Of a stretch of 64,000 bases of DNA, positions 25,385 to 34,847 are shown piece by piece. A program made the translations under genes and the position numbers. The notes below the pieces were generated by a model, which searched no databases, was not told the origin of the DNA, and saw nothing but the letters and a program-made list of their open reading frames with translations. Origin of the DNA: an uncultured Opitutia bacterium (GTDB lineage Bacteria; Verrucomicrobiota; Verrucomicrobiia; Opitutales; Opitutaceae); the NCBI GenBank assembly GCA_903825285.1, contig CAIJZY010000007.1, positions 62,001 through 126,000 of the forward strand, in the 5' to 3' direction. The number at the start of each line of letters is the position of its first letter. The stretch's first letter is position 1.

Positions 25385-26284
25385 ATGCCCCTGCTCCACT
25401 CCGACGAAATCCAGATCCGCGACCCGTTCGTGCTGCCCGTGCCGGAGGATCATTGTTATTACCTCTACGGCACCACCGATCACGCGCCTTACCGTGAGAG
25501 GGAGTCGACTGGGTTCGACACCTATGTCAGCCGCGATCTTACCCTGTGGGAGGGGCCGTTCCCGGCGTTCCGTCCGCCGGCGGAATTCTGGGGACGCATC
25601 GATTTCTGGGCGCCCGAGGTGCACCGCTGGCAAGGACGGTTCTTCATGTTCGCGAGCTTCAAGGGAAGCGGACATCACCGGGGTACGCAGGTGCTGGTGG
25701 CCGATTCGCCACGGGGACCGTTCCGGCCGCACAGCCCGCTCGCGGTGACGCCGCCTGAGTGGGAATGCCTCGACGGCACGCTCTACGTCGCGCGGGACGG
25801 CCAGCCCTGGATGATCTTCAGCCGTGACTGGCCGCAGACCACCGTCGGCGCCTATGCCGCGCTGCCGCTGACGCCCGACCTCTCCGCCGCGGCGGGACCG
25901 GCGTTCGAGCTGTTCCGCGTCAATGCCGCGCCGTGGGTGGTCACGCCGCCATGGCAGGAGCAGCGCGCGACCGAGGGCCTGCCGCCCTGCTTCGTGGCCG
26001 ACGGCGCGTTTCCTTTCCGCGCGGAGTATGGCGAACTCTGCCTGCTGTTCTCGAGCTGGGGGACGGACGGCTATGCCACCGGCATCGCCCGGTCGGCCAG
26101 CGGCGACCTGCGCGGGCCGTGGACATTCGACCCCGCACCGATCTTCGCGGCCAACGGCGGCCATGCGATGATCTTCCCCGATTTCGGCGGACAGATCCGT
26201 CTCACGCTCCACCAGCCAAATAATCCGCCTCCGGAGCGACCGCGCTTTTTTCCCTTCACACACGGACACCCGCTGCGCGCATGA
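25385..26284 (+). CDS. GH43-type glycoside hydrolase
   Basis: 299 residues from the ATG at 25385. IQIRDPFVLPVPEDHCYYLYGTTD is the typical first-blade start of five-bladed GH43 enzymes with the catalytic base Asp; RIDFWAPEVHRWQGRFFMFAS matches the second-blade WAPEV motif; and a W-E-CLDGTLYVARDGQPWMIFS region carries the likely acid Glu. No signal peptide, so it is predicted to be cytoplasmic. GH43 enzymes mostly release arabinose, xylose or galactose residues; the sequence alone does not tell which. GH32/GH117-type propellers are the alternative. Confidence 0.75.
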   Translation: MPLLHSDEIQIRDPFVLPVPEDHCYYLYGTTDHAPYRERESTGFDTYVSRDLTLWEGPFPAFRPPAEFWGRIDFWAPEVHRWQGRFFMFASFKGSGHHRGTQVLVADSPRGPFRPHSPLAVTPPEWECLDGTLYVARDGQPWMIFSRDWPQTTVGAYAALPLTPDLSAAAGPAFELFRVNAAPWVVTPPWQEQRATEGLPPCFVADGAFPFRAEYGELCLLFSSWGTDGYATGIARSASGDLRGPWTFDPAPIFAANGGHAMIFPDFGGQIRLTLHQPNNPPPERPRFFPFTHGHPLRA

Positions 26285-26294
26285 AACGCGGTAC

Positions 26295-26400
26295 GCATAG
26301 TTGAAAGTTGAAGGTTGAGAGTTGAAAGCAACGAGCCCGCCCGGTCGCTTCGCATCCGGCTTTCAAATTTCAACCCTCCACTTTCAGCTCGGTCAGCCCG
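26295..26400. repeat. Intergenic inverted repeat (GTTGAAAGTTGAAGG type)
   Basis: agttgaaagttgaaggttga (26299-26318) and gagttgaaagc are followed about 40 bases later by the inverted counterpart gctttcaaatttcaaccct and ccactttcagctcgg. The two arms can pair imperfectly. This is a non-coding dispersed-repeat type between the GH43-like gene and the pilin terminator. Confidence 0.5.
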
Positions 26401-26415
26401 GCTGAGCGCAGCGAC

Positions 26416-26447
26416 AAAAAAAGCCGTCCGCGGTAAGCGGACGGCTT
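26416..26447 (-). terminator. Rho-independent terminator of the pilin gene
   Basis: Read on the minus strand: stem AAGCCGTCCGC, loop TTACC, stem GCGGACGGCTT, then a run of T (26420-26416). The 11-bp stem is perfect. It starts 23 bases after the pilin stop codon. This is the clearest terminator in the window, fitting a highly expressed gene. Confidence 0.92.
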
Positions 26448-26470
26448 GAAGTCTGGCATCTGCGAGCGGA

Positions 26471-26815
<345 letters not shown>

Positions 26816-27128
26816 GGAATTTTTGGACGATGGTTTAGTAGATATTCACGCACCAGCGTGAGGGATAATGTAACGCTCCGGAAAAAATAATTCCGCAGGC
26901 GAATTTCAAGTCCGTTTTGGCGAAATTCCAAAAATGCATATGACTAGCTTGCATGGTGTTAGCACCCTCTTTGGCCAAACAATGCAGGCCGCGATTCCTG
27001 AATGACTGATGTGAGCCCTTTGCAACGGGTGGCAGCGTGAACGGGTCGCGGGAGCATGGAAGTCACCGGGCGGCGAAGGACCGGCGCTTGACGCGCTGCC
27101 GCCAATCCGCGTCTGCTTGTCCTCCAAT
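26816..27128. other. Intergenic region between divergent pilin and Gfo/Idh/MocA genes
   Basis: 313 bases without a gene. The first ~130 bases, upstream of the pilin, are distinctly AT-rich (aaaaaataattcc, ttttggcgaaattcc), as expected for a strong promoter and untranslated leader, but I could not place a convincing -35/-10 or RpoN site. The half nearer the dehydrogenase gene is GC-rich and featureless. Confidence 0.5.
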
Positions 27129-28235
27129 ATGTCCCGCAAAGTGAACGTCGGAATCGTCGGCTGCGGCAATATCAGCGACGCATACTTCATTGGCTCGAAG
27201 AAATTCGACATCCTGAACATCGTGGCTTGCGCCGACTTGGATCCGGCCCGGGCCCAGGCCAAGGCGGCCCAATATGGGATCCGCGCCTGTGCCACGGTGA
27301 AGGACCTGCTCAACGACCCCGAGGTTGAGGTCGTGGTGAATCTCACGGTTCCGAAGGCCCACGCCGAGGTGAACGTCCTCGCGCTCAAGGCCGGCAAACA
27401 CGCGTACTGCGAGAAGCCGTTCGCGCTCAATTCCAAGGACGGCGCCAAGGTCCTCGCCCTGGCGGCCAAGAAAAACCTACTCGTCGGCAGCGCGCCCGAC
27501 ACGTTTCTCGGCGGCGGCATCCAAACCGCGCGCAAGGCGGTGGACGACGGCGCGATCGGCCGTCCGGTCGCCGCGCTGGCGTTCATGACCTGCCGCGGCC
27601 ACGAGAGCTGGCATCCGAGCCCGCAGTTCTACTACCAGAAGGGCGGCGGCCCGATGTTCGACATGGGCCCCTACTACGTCACGGCGCTCGTCAATCTCCT
27701 TGGACCCGTCACCCGCGTCGCGGGCTCGACCTCCACCGCGTTCCCCGAGCGGCTCATCACCAGCCAGCCCCTGGCCGGCACGCGGGTGCCGGTGGAGACG
27801 CCCACGCACCTCACCGGCACGCTCGACTTCGCGGGTGGCGGCACGGGCACGCTCGTCATGAGTTTCGACACCTGGCCCTACCCGCTGCCCTGCCTCGTGC
27901 TATACGGCACGGAGAGCACGCTCGAGGTGCCGGACCCGAACAGCTTCGGCGGGCCGGTGCGGCTGCGCAGCAAGGACGGCAAGACCTACGACGAGCTGCC
28001 GCACACGCACACGACCGACCGCGGCCGCGGGGCCGGCGTCGCGGACATGGCCTACTCGATCCTCCGCCGCGACCGCGCGCACCGCGCCAGCGGCCAGCTC
28101 GCGCAGCACGTCGTCGAGATCATGGAGTCGTTCGAGAAGTCGTCCGTCTCCAACCGCCACGTGCTGCTCAAGACCACCTGCGCGCGCCCGGCGGCCCTGC
28201 CGGTCGGCCTCGGCGCCAACGAGCTCGACGCCTGA
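27129..28235 (+). CDS. Gfo/Idh/MocA family oxidoreductase
   Basis: 368 residues from the ATG at 27129; a TTG four codons earlier is less likely. Rossmann motif VGIVGCGNISDAYF (~6-19), the EKPFAL motif (~98-103) with the substrate lysine, and GGGPMFDMGPYYVTALVNLLG (~178-198), which includes the catalytic-region aspartate and GPYY signature. Family members oxidise or reduce sugars and cyclitols with NAD(P). The ThuA-like gene starts 7 bases downstream, a common pairing in glycan-degrading bacteria where 3-keto-sugars are intermediates. Confidence 0.9.
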   Translation: MSRKVNVGIVGCGNISDAYFIGSKKFDILNIVACADLDPARAQAKAAQYGIRACATVKDLLNDPEVEVVVNLTVPKAHAEVNVLALKAGKHAYCEKPFALNSKDGAKVLALAAKKNLLVGSAPDTFLGGGIQTARKAVDDGAIGRPVAALAFMTCRGHESWHPSPQFYYQKGGGPMFDMGPYYVTALVNLLGPVTRVAGSTSTAFPERLITSQPLAGTRVPVETPTHLTGTLDFAGGGTGTLVMSFDTWPYPLPCLVLYGTESTLEVPDPNSFGGPVRLRSKDGKTYDELPHTHTTDRGRGAGVADMAYSILRRDRAHRASGQLAQHVVEIMESFEKSSVSNRHVLLKTTCARPAALPVGLGANELDA

Positions 28236-28242
28236 TTTCCCT

Positions 28243-28890
28243 ATGAAAAATGCCCTCATTGTCTGGGGTGGCTGGGATGGCCACGAACCGAAACAATGCG
28301 CCGACCTGTTCGCCGCCAAGCTCGCGGAGCGCGGCTTCAAGGTCGACGTTGCGAGCTCGCTCGACGCCTTCAACGACGCGTCGCGCCTCGCGGCCCTGTC
28401 CCTGATCGTGCCGATCTGGACGGGCGGCAGCCTGACACCCGAGCAGACCAAGAACGTGGTCGACGCGGTGCAGTCCGGCGTCGGCCTCGCGGGCTTTCAC
28501 GGGGGCATGTGCGACGCCTTCCGCGGCAACATCGACTGGCACTGGATGACGGGCGGGCAGTTCCTCGCCCATCCGGACAACATGAAGGAGTACACGATCA
28601 ACATCGTGAACAAGTCCGACCCGATCATGGCCGGGATGACCGACTTCAAGGTGCGCAGCGAGCAGTACTACATGTTCGTGGATCCGCGCAACGAGGTGCT
28701 CGCCACCACGACCCACCACTCCGTCAGCGCCCCCTGGACCAACGGGGTCGTCATGCCCTTCGTCTGGAAGAAGCTCCACGGCCGCGGCCGCGTCTTCTTC
28801 GCCGCGATGGGTCATGTCTGCGCCGAGTTTACCACCTACCCGCAGCAGCTGGAAATCACGCTGCGCGGCATGGCGTGGGCGGCGCGATAG
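28243..28890 (+). CDS. ThuA-like domain protein
   Basis: 215 residues covering one ThuA domain: KNALIVWGGWDGHEPKQCADLF at the start, GLAGFHGGMCDAFRGNIDWHWMTGGQFLAHP (~86-116) and a late FFAAMGHVCAEF. ThuA is a glutamine-amidotransferase-like fold protein first linked to trehalose/sucrose utilisation through 3-keto-glycosides. It follows the Gfo/Idh/MocA gene by 7 bases and is certainly in the same unit. No signal peptide. The precise reaction of this branch is not established. Confidence 0.88.
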   Translation: MKNALIVWGGWDGHEPKQCADLFAAKLAERGFKVDVASSLDAFNDASRLAALSLIVPIWTGGSLTPEQTKNVVDAVQSGVGLAGFHGGMCDAFRGNIDWHWMTGGQFLAHPDNMKEYTINIVNKSDPIMAGMTDFKVRSEQYYMFVDPRNEVLATTTHHSVSAPWTNGVVMPFVWKKLHGRGRVFFAAMGHVCAEFTTYPQQLEITLRGMAWAAR

Positions 28891-28900
28891 CCGATCCGGC

Positions 28901-29968
28901 TCAGAGCACTTCCTTCGGCAGGTGCGGCATCAGTTGCTTGATGTCGCCGACCTTGTCGCGGTGACAGACGAGGATCGCGTCCGGGGTCTCGACCACGACG
29001 AGGTCGTTGACGCCGACGAGCGCGATCACGCGCCCGTTGCTCACGGCGATGTTGTTCGCCGCGCCGGCCGTGCTCACCACGTGGCCGCGATGGGTGTTGC
29101 CCGCGGCGTCGGCGGGCAGGTGCGCCGGCAGCGCCGTCCAGAGCCCGACATCGTCCCAGTCAAACTCCGCCAGCATCGTCTCCACGGCCGCGGCCTTCTC
29201 CATGATCGCGTAGTCCACGGAAACCTGGGGCTCGAGGGTCGGAAAGCGGAGCGCGAGGAAGCTCGAGGGATCCCCGTCGGGAAACTCCCGGATGAACGCC
29301 GCCAGCGCGGGCGCGTGCCGCTCCGCCTCGGCAAGAAACGCCGCCGTGCTCCACATGAACATGCCCGCGTTCCAGGCAAAGGTCCCGAGTTCGAGGTACC
29401 GGGCCGCGGCGGCCGCGTTGGGCTTCTCCACGAAGCGCACGACCCGGCGGAAGCCGTGGCCACCGGCCACGAGGTCGCCCACCTCGAGGTAGCCGAAGCC
29501 GGTCGCGGGATGCGTGGGCTTCACGGCAAAGGTCAGCAGCGACGACGACTGCGCCGCATGCGTCAGCCCGGTGCGCAGCTGCGTGGCGAAGGCCGCGGCG
29601 TCGCGGATGAAGGCGTCCGCCGGCAGCAGCGCCATCACCGCCTTCGGGTCGCGCGCCCGCACCAGTCCCGTGGCCAGCGCCGCCGCCGCCGCGGTGTCGC
29701 GCTTGGCGGGCTCGGCGATGATCTGCTCGGGCGGCAGCAACTCGGCCAGCGCCGCCCGGGTGGCGGCGAGCTGGACGGTGTTGGTGAGCACGAACACGTT
29801 GGCCCGCGGCACCACGCGCTCCACGCGCCGCACGGTCTCCTCGACCAGCGTGCGGTGGGAGAACAGCTTCAGCAGGTGCTTCGGCGTGCGCTGCCGGCTC
29901 ATCGGCCAGAAGCGCTCGCCGCTTCCGCCGGCCATGATGCAGACATACGCGTGGGGTAGTTCCTTCAT
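28901..29968 (-). CDS. manC: Mannose-1-phosphate guanylyltransferase
   Basis: 355 residues from the ATG at 29968. Nucleotidyltransferase signature MAGGSGERFWPMSRQRTPKHL (~12-32), LLPADAFI (~112-119), RFVEKP (~172-177) and the FDWDDVGLWTAL region. It makes GDP-mannose from mannose-1-phosphate and GTP for surface glycans and GDP-sugars. It is shorter than bifunctional ManC/AlgA, so it lacks the phosphomannose isomerase part. Divergent from the rhamnosidase gene with 111 bases between starts. The open frame extends upstream across that gene but only as a shadow. Confidence 0.9.
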   Translation of the reverse strand: MKELPHAYVCIMAGGSGERFWPMSRQRTPKHLLKLFSHRTLVEETVRRVERVVPRANVFVLTNTVQLAATRAALAELLPPEQIIAEPAKRDTAAAAALATGLVRARDPKAVMALLPADAFIRDAAAFATQLRTGLTHAAQSSSLLTFAVKPTHPATGFGYLEVGDLVAGGHGFRRVVRFVEKPNAAAAARYLELGTFAWNAGMFMWSTAAFLAEAERHAPALAAFIREFPDGDPSSFLALRFPTLEPQVSVDYAIMEKAAAVETMLAEFDWDDVGLWTALPAHLPADAAGNTHRGHVVSTAGAANNIAVSNGRVIALVGVNDLVVVETPDAILVCHRDKVGDIKQLMPHLPKEVL

Positions 29969-30079
29969 GCGGTCGCCGAGGTTCTCCCACTCCCGCGCCG
30001 CCGCGCCAAGCCTGATTGTTCGCGCACCGCACCCTTGCCTCGCTCCCGGCTCCTCGCTTTTGCTGGAGCACCCTTTGCC

Positions 30080-32764
30080 ATGCCCTCCCCCACCCTCGCC
30101 GTCCAGCTGCGTTGCAACCATCTCGATCATCCCCTCGGCGTCCATGACGCCACGCCCCGCCTGAGCTGGCGGCTGGCCACCGACGGCCGCCGCGGCGCGC
30201 GGCAGACGGCCTACCGCGTCGTGGTCTCCACGCAGCGCCACGGCCCCGCCAACCTCTGGGACAGCGGCCGGGTGAAGTCCGACGCGACCACGCAGATCGC
30301 CTACCGCGGCCGCGCCCTCGGCTCGCGCCAGCGCGCCTGGTGGCGCGTGGAGGTCTGGGACGAGAAGAACCGCCGCAGCGAGAGCGCCCCGGCGTACTGG
30401 GAGGCCGGCCTGCTCGCGCGCGCCGACTGGCGCGGCCGCTGGATCGGAGCCGCCCTCGCCGGCGGCCCCGAGAACGGCGCCCCGAGCCCCTATCTCCGCA
30501 CCATTTTCAACATCGGCAAAAAGGTCGTCTCCGCCCGCCTCTACGCCACCGCCCTCGGCCTGTACGAATTCCGCATCAACGGCCACCGCGTCGGGTCCGA
30601 CGTCTTCACGCCCGGCTGGACGGAGTACAAGAAGCGCGTCCAGTACCAGGCCTACGACGTCACCAGCCTCCTCCGCTCCGGCGCCAACGCCGCGGGCGCC
30701 ATCCTCGGCGACGGCTGGTACTGCGGCCACCTCGGCTGGCGCGAGCGCAATTACTACGGCGAGCGTCCGCAGCTGCTCGCCCAGCTGGTCCTGACCTTCT
30801 CCGACGGCTCCACGCAGGTCATCGCCACCGACAGCTCCTGGAAGACGGCCTTCGGCGCCATCGTCGAGTCCGACCTGATCAACGGCGAGACCCACGACGC
30901 GCGGCGCGAGCTGCACGGCTGGGACGAGCCGATCTACGACGACGGCGCGTGGGTGCCGGTCACCCTCGGCGAGGATCCCGGCATCGAGCTCGCGCCCACC
31001 CTGGGCCCGTGCGTGCGCGCCACGCAGGAGCTCAAGCCCATCGCCCCGCCCGTGAAGGCGGCGGCCTGGCCCTCCTCCAAGTGGATCTTCGACCTCGGCC
31101 AGAACATGGTCGGACGCGTCCGGCTCCACGTCCGCGGCCCCGCCGGCCAGGTCATCCGCCTGCGCTTCGGCGAGATGCTCAGCCCCGACGGCTCGCTCTA
31201 CACGGACAACCTGCGCGAGGCCCGCCAGACCGACCACTACATCCTGCGCGGCGACCCGCGCGGCGAGACCTGGGAGTCAAAGTTCACGTTCCACGGCTTC
31301 CGCTACGTCGAGCTCCGCGGCCATCCCGAGCCCGAGGCCCTGCTGCCCGACGCCATCACCGGCATCGTGCTGCACAGCGACACGCCCCGCACCGGCACCT
31401 TCTCCTGCAGCGACCGCCTCATCAACCAGCTCCAGAGCAACATCGACTGGGGCCAGCGCGGCAATTTCCTCGAGGTCCCGACCGACTGCCCGCAGCGCAA
31501 CGAGCGCCTGGGCTGGATGGGCGACGCCCAGGTCTTCTCCCGCACGGCCGCGTGGAACCGCGACGTCGCCGGTTTCTTCAGCAAGTGGATGCGCGACGTC
31601 GTGGACGCCCAGGGCGCCGAGGGCCAGATGCCCTCCGTGGCCCCGCACATCCACGGCGTGGGCGACGACGGCGGCCCCGCCTGGGCCGACGCCGCCGTGA
31701 TCAGCCCGTGGACGATGTACCTCTGCTACGGCGACAAGGCGCTCCTCGCGCGGCACTTCGAGGCGCTCGCCCGCTTCGTCGGCTACCTCGAGGCCAAGGC
31801 CAAGGACCTGATCCGCTCGCATCCCGACACCAAGGTCTGGCACGGCTACGGCGACTGGCTCGCGCTCGACGGCAGCGGCAATGTCTTCGGCAACACGCCG
31901 AAGGACCTGATCGGCACCGCCATGTTCGCCTACAGCGCCGGGCTGCTCGCCAAGATGGCCCGCGTCCTCGGCCGCTCCGCGGAGGCCGCGCGCTACGAGC
32001 GGCTCACCGAGCGCGTCCGCCGCGCCTACCAGAAGCGCTTCCTCACCGGCGACGGCGTCGCCGCCGGGCTCACGCAGACGAGCTACGTGCTCACGCTCCA
32101 GTTCGACCTGGCGCCCGAGGCGATGCGTCCGAAGCTGATGAACGAGCTGCTCCGCGACATCGAGCAGCGCGGCAACAAGCTCACCACGGGCTTCGTCGGC
32201 GCCTCCTACCTGCCGCACGTGCTCTCGCGCTTCGGCCGCACCGACGTCGCCTACAAGCTCCTCCACCAGAAGGCCTGGCCTTCCTGGCTCTACGCGGTCA
32301 CGCAGGGCGCGACCACGATCTGGGAGCGCTGGGACGGCTGGACCAAGGAAAACGGCTTCCAGGACAAGGGCATGAACTCGTTCAACCACTATGCGTACGG
32401 CGCCATCGGCTCCTGGCTCTACGCGGTGGTGGCGGGCGTCGATGTCGACCCGGCCCAGGCCGGCTACAAGCACATCCTCCTCGCGCCGCAGCCCGGCGGC
32501 GAGCTGACCTCCGCCCGCGGCACGCTGCAGAGCGTGCACGGCGAGATCCTGAGCAGCTGGAAGCTCCGCGCTGGCCGCTTTGAATGGGAGGTCATCGTGC
32601 CGCCCAACACCACCGCGTCCGCCACCTTCCCCGTCCCCGCCGGCGCCAAGCTCACCGAGGGCCGCACCACGCTCGCCAAGGCCGCCGGCATCACCGGCGT
32701 CCGCGATCGCCGCTGCACGCTGGCCGCGGGTCACTACCAGTTCACCGCGACCTGGAAGGCCTAG
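30080..32764 (+). CDS. Alpha-L-rhamnosidase, GH78
   Basis: 894 residues from the ATG at 30080 (MPSPTLAVQLRCNHLDHPLGV). Domain order is that of GH78: N-terminal Ig-like domain (~15-110), carbohydrate-binding beta-sandwich (~130-310; FRINGHRVGSDVFTPGWTEY), a second sandwich (~320-430), then the alpha6/alpha6 barrel with DCPQRNERLGWMGDAQ (~468-483), which holds catalytic acid residues, and TTIWERWDGW (~746-755). A C-terminal beta domain closes it. It removes terminal rhamnose from plant glycosides or rhamnogalacturonan side chains. No signal peptide seen, so probably cytoplasmic. Usual family length. Confidence 0.93.
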   Translation: MPSPTLAVQLRCNHLDHPLGVHDATPRLSWRLATDGRRGARQTAYRVVVSTQRHGPANLWDSGRVKSDATTQIAYRGRALGSRQRAWWRVEVWDEKNRRSESAPAYWEAGLLARADWRGRWIGAALAGGPENGAPSPYLRTIFNIGKKVVSARLYATALGLYEFRINGHRVGSDVFTPGWTEYKKRVQYQAYDVTSLLRSGANAAGAILGDGWYCGHLGWRERNYYGERPQLLAQLVLTFSDGSTQVIATDSSWKTAFGAIVESDLINGETHDARRELHGWDEPIYDDGAWVPVTLGEDPGIELAPTLGPCVRATQELKPIAPPVKAAAWPSSKWIFDLGQNMVGRVRLHVRGPAGQVIRLRFGEMLSPDGSLYTDNLREARQTDHYILRGDPRGETWESKFTFHGFRYVELRGHPEPEALLPDAITGIVLHSDTPRTGTFSCSDRLINQLQSNIDWGQRGNFLEVPTDCPQRNERLGWMGDAQVFSRTAAWNRDVAGFFSKWMRDVVDAQGAEGQMPSVAPHIHGVGDDGGPAWADAAVISPWTMYLCYGDKALLARHFEALARFVGYLEAKAKDLIRSHPDTKVWHGYGDWLALDGSGNVFGNTPKDLIGTAMFAYSAGLLAKMARVLGRSAEAARYERLTERVRRAYQKRFLTGDGVAAGLTQTSYVLTLQFDLAPEAMRPKLMNELLRDIEQRGNKLTTGFVGASYLPHVLSRFGRTDVAYKLLHQKAWPSWLYAVTQGATTIWERWDGWTKENGFQDKGMNSFNHYAYGAIGSWLYAVVAGVDVDPAQAGYKHILLAPQPGGELTSARGTLQSVHGEILSSWKLRAGRFEWEVIVPPNTTASATFPVPAGAKLTEGRTTLAKAAGITGVRDRRCTLAAGHYQFTATWKA

Positions 32765-32806
32765 CGATTAGCGAGGGCGATTCCGGAATCACGACCAAGT
32801 CCGGAA

Positions 32807-33805
32807 TCAGGGCGCCACGCGGAGGACGATTTTCCCGAATTGCCCTCCGCGCTCCATGAGCGCGAAGGCCTCGGCCGCCTGTTCCAGGGGCAGCACATCG
32901 CTGACCACGGGCTTCAGCTGGTGCATGCCGACGTACTGGGTCATCGCGGCAAACTCGGCCGGCGAGCCCATGGTCGAGCCCAGCACCGAGATCTGTCGCC
33001 AGAAAACCTTCCTCAGGGTGAACGACGCCGGGTTGCCGCGCGTGGCGCCGTAGTTCACCACCCGGCCGCCCGGGAGCGTCAAATCGATCAGCTCCGGGAA
33101 GCCCTCGCCGCCCGCGCTGTCGATCACCGCGTGGAAGCCGCCGGAGCGCTTCAGCAGGTCCGCGGCCCAGCCCGCCGTCGTGTAGTTCGCGCCGTCCTTC
33201 GCGCCGAGTGCGACGGCCCGCGCGAGCTTGTCCGCGCTGCTGGACGTCACCCAGACCTCCGCCCCGTGGTTCACGGCGAACACCAGCGCCAGCAGCGCCA
33301 CGCCGCCGCCGATGCCCGTGATCAGCACGCGTTCGCCCGGCAGCACCGCCGCGCGGGTGACGACCGACCGCCACGCCGTGAGCCCGCCCAGCGGCAGGGC
33401 CGCGGCCTCCTCCCACGACAAATGCGCGGGACGCCCCGCCAGCTGGCTCGCCGGCACGCAGACGCGCTCCGCGAGGGTGCCGTCGCGGGGCAGGCCGAGG
33501 ATCGAGAACTTCGGGCCCTGCGCGGCGGAATTCGCGCCCCAGTCGAGCGACGGGTTGATGATCACCTCGCGTCCCACCCAGGCGCGGTCGACGCCCGCGC
33601 CGACCGCCGCCACCACCCCCGCGCCGTCGGAGCCCGGGATGCACGGCCACTTCACGCCGGCATAGACGCCGGCCTTGATGTAGGCATCGCGGTGGTTGAG
33701 CGACGCGGCCTTGACCGCGACGACCGCCTCGCCCGCCGCCGGGACGGGATCGGGCACGGTCGCAAGTTTCATTTCGTTGGCCGCCGTGAACTGGATCGCA
33801 CGCAT
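32807..33805 (-). CDS. MDR superfamily zinc-free alcohol dehydrogenase/quinone oxidoreductase
   Basis: 332 residues from the ATG at 33805. N-terminal GroES-like domain with SLNHRDAYIKAGVYAG and PGSDGAGVVAAVG; Rossmann motif VLITGIGGGVALLAL (~162-176); C-terminal QFGKIVLRV. The usual catalytic cysteine and structural zinc cysteines are absent, which places it with NADPH:quinone or enone reductases. It shares no obvious unit with its neighbours: both flanks are intergenic repeats or the convergent GH78 gene. Confidence 0.88.
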   Translation of the reverse strand: MRAIQFTAANEMKLATVPDPVPAAGEAVVAVKAASLNHRDAYIKAGVYAGVKWPCIPGSDGAGVVAAVGAGVDRAWVGREVIINPSLDWGANSAAQGPKFSILGLPRDGTLAERVCVPASQLAGRPAHLSWEEAAALPLGGLTAWRSVVTRAAVLPGERVLITGIGGGVALLALVFAVNHGAEVWVTSSSADKLARAVALGAKDGANYTTAGWAADLLKRSGGFHAVIDSAGGEGFPELIDLTLPGGRVVNYGATRGNPASFTLRKVFWRQISVLGSTMGSPAEFAAMTQYVGMHQLKPVVSDVLPLEQAAEAFALMERGGQFGKIVLRVAP

Positions 33806-33894
33806 GGAATGATTGGGATTGCGCTTACCCTCGCAGAAACCCGTAAAAACGAAAGCGCGGAGGCGATTCTGTGATCCAGATGTTGGCCCCCACG

Positions 33895-34075
33895 AAACAT
33901 ACGAAACACCCGAAAACAGAAGATTTCCGCGGATGGCTCGGATGATCTTGGATATAGGAGGACTGGTATCCCTATCCGATTTATCCGTGTTATCCGCGGG
34001 AAATTCCGGATCAGGCCTTCGCGCCCTTCGCGTACTTTGCGGTGAGAAAAATCTCCCGCCCGTCCGCGTTAACTG
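33895..34075. repeat. Intergenic repeat cluster upstream of the pseudouridine synthase gene
   Basis: Contains aacatacgaaacacccgaaa, tttccgcggatggctcggat, tgttatccgcgggaaattcc and ccttcgcgcccttcgcgtac with tttgcggtgagaaaa. These are the same word types as in the 15.3, 19.5, 34.7 and 35.6 kb gaps. The open frame of the next gene continues through it but the translation is not protein-like. Confidence 0.6.
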
Positions 34076-34088
34076 TCTGACTGGCCCC

Positions 34089-34664
34089 GTGCTGCTCGCC
34101 TTCCACAAGCCTTACGGCGTCCTCTCCCAGTTCACCCCCGAGCCAGGCTCGAAATGGCGGACGCTGGCGGAGTTCGGTCTGCCGCGCGACGTCTATGCGC
34201 TTGGCCGGCTCGACGCCGACTCCGAGGGCCTGCTGCTGCTAAGCGACGAGCCTGGCCTGAACACGCGCCTCCTCGACCCGGCGCAGGCCCACCGCCGCGA
34301 ATACTGGGCCCAGGTCGAGCGGGAGCCCGACGACGCCTCCCTCGCCCGCCTGGAACGCGGCGGCCTGGTGATCGAGGACTACCGCACGCTCCCCTGCCGC
34401 GCTCGCCGGCTCGATCCCGCTCCTATCATCGCCCCGCGCGATCCACCCATTCGCTTCCGGAAGAACGTTCCAGACGCATGGATCGCCCTGGAGCTCATCG
34501 AGGGCAAGAACCGCCAGGTCCGTCGCATGACCGCCGCCATCGGCCATCCCACCCTGCGCCTCCTCCGCGTTCGCATCGGCGACTTCGCGCTCGGCGACCT
34601 GCTCCCGGGCAAGTGGCGCGAGCTCACCGCTCTGGAGCGCACGCAGATCCTGCAGGGAAGCTGA
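34089..34664 (+). CDS. 23S rRNA pseudouridine synthase, RluE/RsuA family
   Basis: 191 residues from the GTG at 34089 (VLLAFHKPYGVLSQFTPEPG, the family's conserved first strand). Catalytic motif GRLDADSEGLLLLSDE with the nucleophile Asp42; later EGKNRQVRRMTAAIGHPTLRL, the RNA-binding KxRQVRRM signature. There is no S4 domain, as in RluE, which modifies U2457 of 23S rRNA in E. coli. The start lies just after repeat DNA; no upstream ATG yields a plausible extension. Confidence 0.88.
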   Translation: MLLAFHKPYGVLSQFTPEPGSKWRTLAEFGLPRDVYALGRLDADSEGLLLLSDEPGLNTRLLDPAQAHRREYWAQVEREPDDASLARLERGGLVIEDYRTLPCRARRLDPAPIIAPRDPPIRFRKNVPDAWIALELIEGKNRQVRRMTAAIGHPTLRLLRVRIGDFALGDLLPGKWRELTALERTQILQGS

Positions 34665-34667
34665 GGT

Positions 34668-34775
34668 TGTTTTTCCGCGGATGGCACGGATGGATGATGG
34701 GCCACACTCCGCTTCAGAGGTCTTTCCGTATCCGTGCCAGCCGCGTCATCCGCGGGAAAAATTGGACTCGGCCCG
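34668..34775. repeat. Intergenic repeat (CCGCGGATGGCACGGATGG / GTCATCCGCGGGAAAAA)
   Basis: tccgcggatggcacggatgg (34676-34695) and the inverse-type gtatccgtgccagccgcg followed by tcatccgcgggaaaaa (34729-34760) flank a unique core. The two ends are mutually inverted, so the transcript could fold. No ORF. Confidence 0.55.
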
Positions 34776-34847
34776 CGACCGGGCCGATTGCGGCGGCGGG
34801 TAATTTGGCTAGAGTTAGCTGCCTTCCGCAGCTAATCCTCCCTCACC

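Noticed and set aside
26906-27586. Minus-strand open frame across the pilin-dehydrogenase gap
   Set aside because: Runs antisense through the Gfo/Idh/MocA gene and has no protein-like motif.
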